Origin: Atherix ibis
Taxonomy: Eukaryota > Arthropoda > Insecta > Diptera > Athericidae
Assembly (NCBI GenBank): GCA_958298945.1
Contig: OY282605.1
Coordinates: 115,936,267 to 116,000,266 of the forward strand
Length of the DNA: 64,000 bases
Direction of reading: 5' to 3'
Shown: positions 35,478 to 47,829 of the stretch, one piece after another
Numbering within the stretch: position 1 is the first letter of the stretch
How the letters are laid out: each line of letters opens with the position of its first letter
The notes under the pieces: model-generated
The model's input: the letters and a program-made list of their open reading frames with translations, nothing else
What the model was told of the DNA's origin: nothing
Database searches by the model: none
Position numbers and translations under genes: made by a program

Positions 35478-35700
35478 TATAGACAAAGATTAGAAAATTA
35501 AACTTAGTTTTTCTTGACATTTCGCACGCTTTCGTCCCTGGATGGCATACTGGATTACTTTGGAAAATGCAGCCAGCCCAACCGTCTTGTTATTTCCACA
35601 TCTTCAAATTCTTTCTCTCAAAATGACATTTTCAGGTAGCTAAAAATATTGAGTATTCTGATATTTATCCTATCTCCTGATATTTATCCTTATTTTCATA
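35478..35700 (+). mobile_element. second fragment of the same non-LTR retrotransposon repeat
   Basis: The sequence after the mariner continues the repeat seen at 33822-33980 (TAGACAAAG, then CATTTCGCACGCTTTCGTCC). It keeps a few dozen codons before ending near a short tandem duplication of GATATTTATCCT. Confidence 0.65.
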
Positions 35701-35833
35701 ACAGCTGTAAGGAAATTTCTTCCAAAAATATATTATATATTTTGATCAAGATGAAGTATTTTTCTTTAACATTTATGATTAACTATATTAGTATACTCGT
35801 ATTATCTCACATTACATTAACTTTACTAAGTTA

Positions 35834-37521
35834 TCAATTACAAACTATTTTATATTTAGTTAATTGAATTGCATTTTCTTTTGTATATTTTAAAAATTCT
35901 TCTCTATAACACATGGCCAATTCAATAAGGTTTTCATTATCTGGATTATGTTTAAGTAAGAATGTATAAATATTTTCGAAATTTGAAAATTCACATTCAG
36001 ATTTCGATTTCCATAAACACCGACGAGCACTCTTGCCCCGTTCGTTTGTATCGGACTCTTCTGTTGGATGCTGTTTCCGCTTAACAACAATTGGCTCACA
36101 CGGTTGTCGGCTCTTGCTCTTGACTGGTGTTGTCAAATTCGCTTTTTGAAAATATTCTCTTAAATTTTTTTTTTGACCCTAAAAATATAATATTAACGAA
36201 TATTAATACCTCTTCCTTTATCTATAATTGATTTATTTTTTTTAATACGTCAATATTAAAAATAATATTAGTAATTTTTTTATGATATTAGTACGTAATT
36301 ATTTATTTATGTATTTTGATAACCAAAACGATTAAGAAAATTAGTCTTAAAATAAAAAGAAATAAAATACGAAAATATTATTTTTTATGTTTTAAAATTG
36401 TTTAATTATTATAAAAAAATCTCTACTTCATATTTTTCTAGGGCTGCGACTAATATTTCGTCGTCTTTCGCAGACATCTCCTCTGCGATTATCATGCTTG
36501 ATGTTTTCTTTAATTTATTTCGTTGACATAAATTTTGAAACATTTTCAACAAATCGATACACCAAATATCTTTAAAGGAATTCTGGAATACATTTGATTC
36601 AGTATGTTTATTATTTTAAAATAATAAGAAAATTTAGAAAAATCTAATTCATATTTTAAATTAATTTTATTCGTAAATATTGTACCTTTTCTAATTCTAT
36701 TAAATTATCTTTTAGTTGTGGATATCCAAATTCATTTCCGTTGTTTATCACAAGACAAAGAGGTTTATTATGGCATTTAAGAAAACAATTTAACAATTTA
36801 AACATTTTCCCATCCAAAATGCCTTGTTTTTCCAAGACATTATTATCGGAATCTAATAAATAGAAAGAAAAAAACTTTTATAATAATATAATATTTTTTT
36901 TAAATCTATGAGAAGAAAAATTATTGTTATAATTAATTAATAAATTTAAAAAAAAAATCCTCTAGTAATTATTTCATTAAATTAATGTAAAATGTTCGTT
37001 TAGAAAATTTGCTTTGGCTTAACTTTAAACGAGAAACATTTGTAAAATTTGATAATTATTAAATATTTCCCTGTTTTTATAGCATTTTATCAAAATAATC
37101 AATTATAAAAAAAATTCTGCAAAAGTAAAAAATAAATACATATTCTTTAATAAATTCTCAATAATTTATAGATTATTGTATAAATAATAAAAGTTTTATT
37201 TATGAAAATTTGCTAAATAAACAATTTATAATAAAAGGGAATTTTTTTTTTATAAATACATATTATGTAATTTAGCATATTTTTGTAATTTAGCATATTA
37301 GTGGAGCAAATATAATTTAATATTTTACCAGTTGTTTTCTGATTTCCCATAAAGTTTTGTTGAGGAAGAAGTTTGCATTGAACCCTTGATTTTCCTTCTT
37401 TAAAATTATACGAAGGCATTGTTGTTACTGATATTTCTTTTATTTGAACTTGATTATTCGGTAATTCGACTGTTTGAAAATGCAAAAATGCATATGTGCA
37501 TATTTCATCGGTTAAATTCAT
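35834..37521 (-). pseudogene. TREX-like exonuclease copy B, catalytically dead and frame-broken
   Basis: The same four-exon layout as copies A and C: 37521-37329, 36851-36686, 36582 to about 36427, and 36178-35834. ExoI reads YAFLHFQTVELP, so the catalytic Asp and Glu are His and Gln. ExoII reads CLVINNGNEFGYP, with Gly for Asp. ExoIII is replaced by NPDNENLIELA, so the His-Ala-Glu-Asp pattern is gone. Exon 2 is one base shorter at its acceptor than in copy C, which shifts the frame. Exon 3 has only a weak donor. The last exon still encodes 115 open codons. It is either a pseudogene or, if splicing differs from my reading, a non-catalytic paralogue. Confidence 0.75.
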
Positions 37522-37852
37522 TTTGAATGCATCAATCTTTTCACATAAAAAATAAGTAAAAGTAAAAACAATAAATTAATTGTACACTATAATTATATAT
37601 AGTTTTCTTAAGATTTATTAGGAAAACTCCTCTGAAACACCGATTTGATCATATTAAAAATCCAATATAAAAACTGTTATCATTCAACGTTATTATTCAC
37701 ACTATGATAACTTTTCATTATCTATATGCATGTGTAAAAGATTTGAGGACACAAATAAGTGGAGAGCAAACAAAAACTTTTTTTTTTGGAGAACAGAATA
37801 AATAGAGAGCAAACACAAATTCACATATACGCGATTTCAGAACTGTATATGT

Positions 37853-38682
37853 GCAGGGTTTTTCAATAAGAGTAATATGTTAAAAAAAAATTGTGTCAAA
37901 GCAAAATTTATTATTTTATTTGGAAATAAAATCGATCTAATTATATTCTGAAAATAACATCATTCAAATAGCTGCCTCTGCTTCGTTTACATAACAGAAT
38001 ACGACACATTGTGCAATAAATTCGGCTTTATTTTACATATTTAGCGTTCAATATTCAATTTTAATATATCAAAGGTTGCTGGTTTATTGACAATAACTTC
38101 AGATAACCCCACAAGAAGAAGTCTTCTTTAAGAAGAAGTAATTGGCACATCTGAATTTTTTGAAATTATCGACTCGTCCAACTTTTCCCGCAATATATCG
38201 ATTGTGGCATGGGCAGTGTGGCACGTAGCGCCGTCTTGTTGAAATCACATATTCGTTAAATCAATATCTTCTATTATAATTCAGGTCACAAAAAGTTCAT
38301 TATCATCAATCTGTATCGCTCAACATTAACAGTAACCAAAACTCCTTTATTTTGAAAAATAAATGAGGACAGATGATAAACCACACCAACTGGTTACTTT
38401 TTCGGAATGTTAAGGTTCTTCGTGAATAATTTGTGGATTGGTTTCAGTTCAGTAACGCTAATTTTCTTTATTCACCAATACGGAGAGATGAAAATACTCT
38501 CGCAAATGAATCAAAGAAGATGATTTTCTTGGAAAAATCAGCATCAAGTTGCAATAAAAGAACGATTAGTTAATTTCGAAGCGAAGTGTATCTAGAAGAA
38601 TTAGAAGTGTATCTAAAAGAATTTGACATTTCAAATATAGCCACACTTTCCATTTAAAAACATATCACTTCTATTGAAAAAC
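37853..38682 (-). mobile_element. DDE transposon relic with short terminal repeats
   Basis: The left end GGGTTTTTCAATAAGAG and right end ATTGAAAAACCG form an inverted repeat. The minus strand has decayed codons recalling VTVNVERYRLMI, then a DG-type motif region and a C-terminal ILREKLDE-like part. Many stops. It sits upstream of TREX-B, in the same superfamily as the relic at 31.4 kb. Confidence 0.5.
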
Positions 38683-39095
38683 CGCTTATTTTGTTATTTT
38701 GTGACTACGCCTATTTTTAAAAACCCCTTGTGTAGATGGTTTTAATTATTAAATAAAATTAATGCTTATCAAAATAATAAAATGACAAGTATATCACATT
38801 AAAATATTGCACAAATTCATTCATGTTTAATTTTTCTAGTCGTCTAACTATAGTGCAAAATTGATCGATCATCAAAAAGGCCCTTAAAAAATATTACTGA
38901 CACTGTACTATTGTGCTTGGTTAAGTAATTTTATTGCAGTGTGTGTAAATATGGACTTAAGCCCCGAACATAATTTCGACAAGAACTAATAACGATAACA
39001 ATTTCAACGAGTAACTAAACGTCATTTGATCAAATAATTATTTTTATTTTATGCTGAATTCAATTTTTATGTTAATTTAATCTCATATATACATA

Positions 39096-39962
39096 GGAGG
39101 TCTGTTCAAAAACTAACGCGAATTTTGTGTTTTTTCAAAAATTATTTATTTATTCATGAATATCTATTTTGTCCCTTCAAAGTAATCTCCACCAGATATT
39201 ATACACTTATGACAACGTTTTCTCCAATCCTCGAACCACTTCAACAAATCATTTTTTGTGATCTTGTTCAGCTCCTCCTTCGATGCCGTCTTTATCTCCT
39301 TAATCGTAGCGTAGCGTCGTGCTTTCATGGGGTTCTTCAGTTTCGGAAACAAGAAAAGTCACAGGTGGCTGCGGCATTATTAGTGTGTTGTTTTTGGCCA
39401 AAAATTCGCGCACAAGCAACGATCCGTGAGCACAAATGGGGCGTTTCTGGCGTAACTTGCGCATAACTTGCAGGTAATATTCCTTATTGACCGTTCTACC
39501 CTGTGGCAAGATCTCATGATGCACCACGCCCCTGCAATCGAAGAAAACTGTAAACAAAACCTTCACATAAGACCGAACTTGATGCGCTTTTTTCGGTCTC
39601 GGCTCGTGCAGCAGCTTCCATTGGGATGATTCAGCTTTGGTTTCCACGTCATAACCATAAACCATGATTCGTCAGTAGTTATGACCCTCTGGAGCAAATT
39701 TGGGTCGTCGCGGACAGAGCCCAACAGCTCCTTAGCAATGTTAATGCGATGTTGTTTTTGGTCGAAAATGGGCAAAAATCGAAGACGAGCCAGAACACGT
39801 GCAAGCAAAGCAGCTGTCAAAAATTAACTGAACATTCAAAATGGCCGAACTTGTCGGCATAAGTGAGACATGAGTACCAACATAACGCCACAAAAAATTG
39901 AAAGTGGAATATACGTAACCCGCGGAAATTCAAAATTCGCGATACTTTTTGAACCGACCTCG
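39096..39962 (-). mobile_element. mariner family A copy 5, internally deleted
   Basis: An 867-bp element with both termini and TA flanks. Minus strand: leader, then directly [20 protein letters not shown] and ESSQWKLLHEPRPKK, EILPQGRTVNKEYY and [12 protein letters not shown]. The first ~120 residues and a part near 39360-39440 are deleted. It is inserted in the segment duplicated upstream of TREX-A. Confidence 0.88.
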
Positions 39963-40225
39963 TACCTATAAGTCCTATGGTATTTATTTTATACTCCACG
40001 AAAATGTATTCACCACCTGTTGCTCCATTAAACTAACTATTGGCCTAGACAAATCGCCAAAAGTTATTATACGTATGGATCCTCACAAAATTCTCAATTA
40101 TCTTAGATAAAAATCGTAGAAGGACAATTAATACCATTCCAATTACAGCCAATTAAAAAAATTCAAAACATAATAGACATAATATTATTAGAAGGCTGTG
40201 TATACGTATGCTTGAAGTGGGAATT

Positions 40226-40379
40226 ATGTTGTTTTTGGTCGAAAATGGGCAAAAATCGAAGACGAGCCAAAACACGTGCAAGCAAAGCAGCTGTCAAAAA
40301 TTAACTGAACATTCAAAATGGCCGAACTTGTCGGCATAAGTGAGACATGAGTACCAATATATCGCCACAAAAAATCGAC
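40226..40379 (-). mobile_element. mariner family A fragment (copy 6)
   Basis: About 150 bp matching the leader and start region of copy 5 (CAGCTGTCAAAAATTAACTG, then GGCCGAACTTGTCGGCATAA). Both ends are truncated. Confidence 0.8.
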
Positions 40380-41119
40380 AAAATTATAAACTAAATCTAA
40401 TTCAACGATAAAATGGTTTATCGTTATTGTCGGTCATTGCAATTGTGTGCCCTCCCATAAGACTGTGAAGATTTAAAAAAATTTGACGGCGATTTCAGCT
40501 ATCGTTTATTCTTCTGCTTGAAATTGTGTTCGGATCTTTAAAGGTTTTAATAGCTTTTCCTATTCAAATTCTTCTATAATCTATGGTTTATATTATAAAA
40601 AATGTCGTATTGAGGGGAGGGGGGTGTACTATAAAATGTCTGGATATTTCCATTATCTGTGAAGAAAGATGGAGTTTACTAATCAACACTTACTACTACA
40701 GGTCAGTAGTTAGTGTAAGGTTAGACAAAGTGAGACAATTAGAGTAGCTAATTTAGTCAGTAGAGCACGTCGGTTCTCTTCGGTAGAATCAATTCTAATC
40801 GAAATTGCTCGAAAACCAATCTCTTTGCAGTTTCACGTAGCCCGAGTCTGAGATAGATTTATAATAATCTCTGCTTCGCTAACTATCCCCTCCATAATTT
40901 CGTGAAAACTTTGATGACCAATTTCACCACGAAAACAAATTCACTCTTACTTTTAATAATATCAACATAAGAGACAGTTCCTTCCCTTTCTCTGTCCACC
41001 TCCAAACTTGCGTTCCGCATCCAAATAGGAAGCCGTGGTTGGAAACAGTGCTGAGAAAATCTACGTCTCTAGATATGTTTATCAAGGCTTATCTACGGAA
41101 ACTTTATTTCGAATAGTTT
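40380..41119. other. intergenic; part of the duplicated TREX upstream block
   Basis: Positions 40385-40490 match sequence upstream of TREX-A that is split there by the DDE relic. The region 40500-41119 may be leftover retrotransposon sequence leading into the RNase H fragment, but its frames are broken. Confidence 0.4.
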
Positions 41120-41450
41120 AAGAGGGTCGAAGATCTCATCCGTGAATATTTATACTGACGGATGCGACGACCGACCTCAATGGAACTTTCTTTGCAGCTA
41201 TCGAGGTCAATAGCACCCAAATCCGTAATCTACATTATAAAGAATTTTCGTACAGGGCATTACCGTACAATAGGGAATTATGGGCTATAAAGGCGGCTGT
41301 TGAAATTACTTTTGATTTTTTCAATCGATGCAATACTTTCAGCCATGTCGTGGCTGATCAGTTGGCTAAAGAAACTCTCCAGCGTCCGGTACTCACAGCT
41401 ATCCCTAATTTGTCTCGCCTTAAACAGAAATGCAAACTGAATATCTAAAT
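41120..41450 (+). mobile_element. non-LTR retrotransposon fragment (RNase H domain)
   Basis: The plus strand reads VNIYTDGCDD, then after a shift YKEFSYRALPYNRELWAIKA and VVADQLAKETLQ. This is the pattern of an RNase H domain from a jockey-like element (YTDGS, AELLAI, ADxLAK). Frames are broken. Confidence 0.65.
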
Positions 41451-43272
41451 TAAAGTTCTCACTATTAATCTAGCCTGAATACGTAGAAATTAAGACTATA
41501 ATTATAGTGAGAACTTTTAGTATCTTACTGGCCAATTACTAACAATCCCGTGTACTCAACATTTTTACCAAAATTCTTGGCGAATGTCATTAATATTAAG
41601 CGAATGTCATTAATTCTGGGATTTCTTTTCAAAGTAAAAAAGTGAATTTGGAAATGAAATTGTATATTCATGGTGGTGGTACTGTAAAAAAGCTCCTGGC
41701 TCATGTCTAAAAGACTTCCCATATAAACAAACAAAGATCGTATGGGAAGAGAGGTAAGATCTATTCTTTACCTTCTTAAGGGTATTTTCTAAACAATCGT
41801 CCACCTGCCTGCACACTTGTAAAAATTAAATCCTAACTTCTAAATTAATAAAAAAAATTTATAATCTATATATTTACGGTTGTAACGTTCTATTCGTAAC
41901 GTTTTATTTGTAACTAATGTTGATAAATGGCGCTGTTAGCAAACTACAGAATTAAATAATAGATGGCGATGTTAGTATTTTTTGCAGTAAACTTTTTAGT
42001 GCAAAAATGTAGTTTGAACTGTAATTTGAAATATAAATTTCGGTTATTAAAATATAATTTGCCATCGTATGAATTTCGGTGAAGACACGACGAACTAAAT
42101 AAACATATTTGAGATTATTTGAATTTGTTTTTTTTTCTTGTTAAGTGAGTTAATTATTTGATTGAAAAATTCAATTAAATATAAAAAAAATGTTATTCTA
42201 CTTTCCCAATAATAGATGAAGAGCAAAAATTACCGATGAATCATGATCGACAGCAAAGGTGGAGCGCTCGTGAAAACATAATATATATATAGTATAAATC
42301 AATAATAAAAATAACCGCCATTTTATTTGCGCTAGCTATAATTATAATAAATATGACTAAAATAGTATACTTTTGATATATATAATTTTTTAATTGTTTT
42401 ATTGCATAAAACTTTTTAAAAATTTTATTATGGTTTTGTTTTTATATTGTAAATACAAATTATATAGCTAGTGCGTCATTTTGTATACCATACTTTCGGA
42501 AAATTTTAAAACACAACATTTTCCATAAAAGTTTTGTTAGCAACTGGAATTTTAACATCAATCGGACAGTTTAATTACAAAATTTGTTTTTGACCTCATT
42601 TCCGTAGCTGTTGTCTCAAAAATCTTACATACAAAAAAACAAAAATGTTCTAATTCTACACAAAGAAATATTCCTGTTTAAACAACAATATACCAAATTT
42701 TCTAAACGTTTTCGTAATTAAAAAATATAGAACCAGTATTCGAACATGGGAATTATTAAACGGACTAATAAAAAAGTAATTAATCGAACGAATATCACGA
42801 TATGTTAAACACCTTTCCGCTTATGAATAGAAGCTGCTAAAAATTCTCTGACATTCATTGAGTTGGAGCATTGGCGCTATAATTTACTAAAATACACTGA
42901 GCTTTCAAATCAAACATAATATTATCTGTGACTTAACCAAGTAAATAAAAATATTGACGGTATCAGAAACATTTTATTGGAGGCATATTTGACAATTTGC
43001 CATATCAATTTTAAGTATACAAAAACTCAAGAAGTTTTTGCACAATTTTTTCATGTACTTGTTCTTTTTATCTAAAACTTTGCCATACTCCAAAAATATT
43101 TTCACAAAACAGTCAAAATAATTTAAAAATGAATCTATTGCAGAATTTGTTTTAATCATTTTTTATTTTTATTAAATAGAAACATCGGCTGTAATAATTG
43201 ATTAAGCTTTAATTACATATAGAAATTATACAGCCGATTGACTATTCAAGACTGATTTCTATTTATACATGA
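41451..43272. other. intergenic, nothing recognised
   Basis: AT-rich sequence. A 61-codon open frame on the minus strand at 42974-43159 has no family resemblance and is probably chance. Confidence 0.4.
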
Positions 43273-43287
43273 TACTATAGGTAAATA

Positions 43288-44118
43288 ATCCGCCCCCGTG
43301 GAGGGATGGTATATAAAGATTTATTTATCATCCTGAAGACAGCAATGCTGGAAGGGGGCTACAGTAAATATGTGACCGAAAGTGATATTTTATGGTATTA
43401 TTATACTATATATATCACACAATGGTGGTGCATGAACAAAATGAAGGGGTGCATAAATTTATATATGCACAAAATGATGGAAAGATGGTGGATGAGTACC
43501 GAAGAAATAGAGAGTGTAAAAAGGTCAGCAGGTTATAAGATTGCTGTCCACTGCTCACTGAGCGGGGTACAGACCTGAAGTACTCTAATAAAAAAAGAAG
43601 GTACCACGGGAACCGAGTGGCCCGACGGAACGAAGTTCAAACATGAAACAGATCTTTCAATTCTTGGCGTTGAAGCTGCATTTTGAAAGCATAATATTTG
43701 TCTATATGCTAATGCAAGTGGAGTCGAACTTGTTGTTCTGTGGAGTGAATGAATTAGTTCTGTGCTCGGTTATTGGAGAAGTTGCTTAGGCATTCACGTG
43801 GTGGCTGTGGTTGACACCCATATCGCGGGTACGATCTACGGATCGCAGAAGGGAGATAACTGGCAAAAGTAGCAATACTTTGCACTTATCTCGGGCGATG
43901 TCACTGCTTATGACATCAGAGGTTTAAGATAGGCCTCGCCACTAGCAGTTGGGGTAATCAGCTTATAAATGATTACTAACTGCTAAACAATTCAGTTAAT
44001 TGGTTAGTACTCTCAGTTATGGTTGCGCTGATTGAGCGTATCTCAATCCCAATCGTCGTGGGCGACCGGTGCTATTTTGTCTTACGACGCGATATAGCAC
44101 CATTAAATATATAGAGAC
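43288..44118. mobile_element. unclassified retroelement copy 2, 831 bp with 15-bp target duplication
   Basis: Flanked by exact direct repeats TACTATAGGTAAATA at 43273-43287 and 44119-44133. The 3' half shares the core of the 22.3-kb copy (CGCGGGTACG, AACTGGCAAA, TTATCTCGGGC, GTCACTGCTTATGACA). The 5' half differs. The composition is more GC-rich than the flanks. No poly-A tail and no long open frame are seen. Confidence 0.75.
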
Positions 44119-44161
44119 TACTATAGGTAAATAAGTAGATATGATCTACGTATATTTACGC

Positions 44162-47100
44162 CAGAGGCTCCCAAACTTTTCTGTGTCGTAGACCTCTTGC
44201 CATGTTTTTCGGTTTTTGGTAGACCCACTACTTACCTGATATTGATTTTTTGTATATTTCTAACTGTTAGTGTTAAAAACTTAAAGTGAAAACACATGTT
44301 AAGTTTTATACATTTATTAATTGAATTTAAAATAAAACTTAAATTATTAAGTTTTATTTTAAATTCAATTAATAAATAAAATTTTGTATCTGTTATATAA
44401 AATAAACGTAACATAAAATAAACATAAAATAAACTAAGGAATAAGTAAATGTTTTTAGTGGGAAGGATGAACCTGATGCTTTGATTTAATTATCAACATT
44501 TGGCGTCAATTTTGTAAGGTTTAATCTTAAATCTTCTCGGCTAATGATGTCCAGTCTGTTTCTTTTTTTCGTTTGGAGATTGGTAACAGCGCTGAACCCC
44601 CTTTCCACTAGGTATGACGATGGAAAGGAAATTAAAAAATTTCCTCGCTATATTCCATAATAAGGGATAAGTAACGGGTATGTTTTTTTGCAGCCAGAAG
44701 TGCTGATATCCGTGCTAAAACTGAACCTTAAGTTCTTCGTTTTGTACTTATTTCAGTCAGTTCCTCTTGTATTATGACCATATGGGTTAATTATCCACGG
44801 TGGTATTACCATAGTCAAAACATCCTCAAACCTAGTTTCAAAATCTGAATAGAGGGCACTTAAATGTTGAACGTAGGTTGAAACGTCGTCTTTCTGGCAG
44901 TTTGTCTGTGACAAATTGGGGAACTGGGAAAATTCGCCTTGTCCAATATTTTGCTTCATTAGTTTAACTCTGGCAAGAAACGCTGATAAGATGGACTTTA
45001 TTTTAATCAAATTTAGACTGTCGCCTTGTAACTGCAAATTAACCATATTAAATTTTGTAAGCAAATCTGTTAAATAGGCGATGTCTGTTTTCCCCTTCAT
45101 TAAATTGTCTTTTAAAATTTTATCTTTAGTATCCAGAAATTCTAAAAAAAATCTCAGCAACTAAATGTTGTCGATGGATAATTCTAATTTTTAGCAACTA
45201 AATGTTGTCGATGGATGACGCAATGTATTGCTAACACCCCTGGCACATTTTTTTTTAAATTGCTTATAAATCCACGATAACGTCCAACCATGGCTGGTGC
45301 TCCATCTGTAGCTACTGATATTATATTTGATAAAGGGATTACTTTTTCAATGAAGAAAAACCTGGGTTACCAGGTAAGGTAAACCTGGATTACCAGGTAA
45401 AGTTGACTCGTCCAGTTGTATAGAGAAATGGGTCGTTTGCAAATAATTACACAAGAAGCTTTCAATATCAGAACTCATTTTATCAATACATCTTTCAACA
45501 GTATTGTTGCTTAAGGGAATTCTTTTAATGATATCAGATGCAGCTTTGTGTAAAACAGTTTTTAAGACCTCTTCAACGGCTGGCAAAATTAACTTCTCTC
45601 CGATAGTATGCGGTTTTCCGGATTTTGCTATAAGTAGCGAGATACGAGGGTCATTCAACAAGTACTTAGCCTACAAAAGAAAAACGAAAATTTTGGAAAG
45701 GTGGCAATTTATTTTTCCACATAATCTCCTTCAAGCTCGATACACTTGGCCCAGCGATGCTCTAACTTTTTTAACCCGTCCAAAAAATACATTTTCTCGA
45801 GGGAAGCAAAATAGGCCTCCGTGGCGACGATGACCTCCTCATTCGACCCAAATCTATTCCCGGCGAGTGATTTTTTCAGGTTTGGAAACAAAAAGTAGTC
45901 ACAGGGGGCCAAATCTGTAGAGTACGGTGGATGGGGCAGCAATTCGTAGCGCAATTCGACTAATTTGGCCATGGCGACGGTGGAGGTGTGAGCCGGCGCG
46001 TTGTCGTGGTGGAACAGCACTTTTTTCTTTGCAAAGCGGGGCCGCTTTTTCTTCAATTCGACGTCAAATCGGCCCAATAAGTCAGCATAGTAGCGCCCCG
46101 TGATTGTTTTACCCTTCTCGAGGTAATCGATGTGGATCACACCTTGTGAATCCCAGAAAACAGTGGCCATCACCTTTCCGGCCGATCGAACAGTCTTCGC
46201 CTTCTTCGGAGCACGTTCGCCGGGTGAAGTCCACTGTTTCGACTGTTCCTTGGTCTCTGGTGTGTACCAGTGAATCCATGTTTCGTCGACGGTCACGAAA
46301 CGACGCAAGAACTCCGCTGGATTGCGCTGAAACAGCGCCAAACACGTCGCCGATATGGTCTCACGGTTGCGCTTGTTTTCCGGTGTGAGCAAACGCGGCA
46401 CCCATCGCGCCGACAGCTTTCTCATGCCCAGTTCTTCGTGTAGAATATGATGCACCTATTGCGACAGCTTTCTCATGCCCAGTTCTTCGTGTAGAATATG
46501 ATGTTCTTACTTCGATGCCCACAGTCTCAGCTATCTCGTGAACCTTCAATCGACGGTCTGCCAACACGAGATCGTGGACTTTTTTAACGTTTTCCTCCGT
46601 AGCAGCCGTTTTCGGGGCACCTGGGCGTGGCTCATCAAAAACCGACGTGCGGTCACGAACAAACTCGTTGAACCAATTCTTGACGGTCGCCATCGAAGGA
46701 GAAGAGTCACCATACACAGCATCCAAGCGATCTTTGATTTCGCTGCGCGTTTTCCCTTCCAAAAACAAGAATCTAAGCACCGAATGATATTGTTCTCCTT
46801 CCATTTTTGTGCAACCGACCGACACGCTCGCTTTTAAAGGCTCTCAAAACAAAACTAATGAAGGGAATCGACTGAAACTTTGACAGTAGGCTACTAAAAT
46901 AATGTACTGCACGATGGTAAATTTCTTCTGTGACAGCAGTTCCATCGGGCGGTGAGGCTAAGTACTTGTTGAATGACTCTCGTATTGTAAGACGCCCGCA
47001 AACCATCGGAGAGTGACGAATTGAACAAGTCAGCGCAAGTTCGCGAAGCTGTGAGACAAAAATTGACAATCATTTTTACTGCACATATGCTTTTTACAAG

Positions 47101-47368
47101 ATGATACTGGTATATCATTATGTGCAGGTTTTTACAAGTTCAAAATGTATTGCGACCACAAATCGAATGCCTACATCCAACAACTTACACAATTTTATAA
47201 ACATATATAATAAATAATGTATATGTCCTTATATTATAAGTAAATAGGTACTATCGTGGACCCCCATTTTCATTTCGTGGACCCCAAATTTTTTTTTCGC
47301 TGACGTACACCCCTTGCAGGTTGTCATAGACCCCTGGGGGTCGATATATACCACTTTGAGAATCACTG
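44162..47368 (-). mobile_element. hAT transposon (ZBED/Buster-like) with 8-bp target duplication
   Basis: The target duplication ATTTACGC stands at 44154-44161 and 47369-47376. The ends begin CAGAGGCTCCCAAACTTTTC on the left and, inverted, CAGTGATTCTCAAAGTGGTA on the right, typical of hAT elements. The minus-strand transposase is fragmentary: an N-terminal part ending LRASY near 46990, then after a nested mariner IAKSGKPHTIGEKLILPAVE and IPLSNNTVERCI and IQLDEST (45661-45400), and a C-terminal part with LTDLLTKFNMVNLQLQGDSL (45160-44760). The zinc-finger part is not recognisable. The element is dead. Confidence 0.88.
45655..46982 (-). mobile_element. mariner family D copy 2, nested in the hAT element
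   Basis: A 1328-bp element with CGAGGGTCATTCAACAAGTA termini and TA flanks, placed between ASY and LIAKSGKPH of the hAT gene. The minus-strand transposase has MSVGCTKMEGEQYHSVLRF at 46825. A tandem duplication of about 56 bp near 46405-46505 breaks the frame there. The remaining 248 codons (46455-45709) are open, with VDETWIHW, HHDNAPAH and YSTDLAPCDYF. It lacks the two stops of copy 1, so that duplication is the main visible defect. Confidence 0.9.
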
Positions 47369-47376
47369 ATTTACGC

Positions 47377-47829
47377 CCATGCTGAGACTTTATTATCCAT
47401 CATAAAAATTTCTAAATTTTAAAAAATTATATTAGTTTACAAAATCACAAATTATATATGGAAATTAATTGAAATAATTTTTTTATTTGTTTTATTTAAT
47501 GATCTTGTACAATTTTATTTCTTAAATAATATAAAATTTCAATTTTAAAATCATGTTATTTTTACACACGTGTTTAATTTTATTATAATAAAAATTTTAT
47601 TTAAAAAAATACTCTATTTTAAAAAAAATTACTCTAACGATTTAGAAAGGGACTATTAATATTAATATTCAGTTCCATACAAAATACGTTATTTATTTAT
47701 TTAAAAAAAGATTCCAATGGTTGCACATGCAAATATGAAAATAAAATGTGTATGGAAATAACTAGAACGTAAATAATTAATCAAATTTTGGTTGTAATAT
47801 CTACAACTAGTACGTAATAAATATTCTAA
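47377..47829. other. AT-rich, downstream of TREX-C
   Basis: Likely TREX-C 3' untranslated and intergenic DNA; nothing else recognised. Confidence 0.4.

Noticed and set aside
42974..43159. 61-codon minus-strand open frame
   Set aside because: No family resemblance, no splice context and AT-rich codon use expected by chance.
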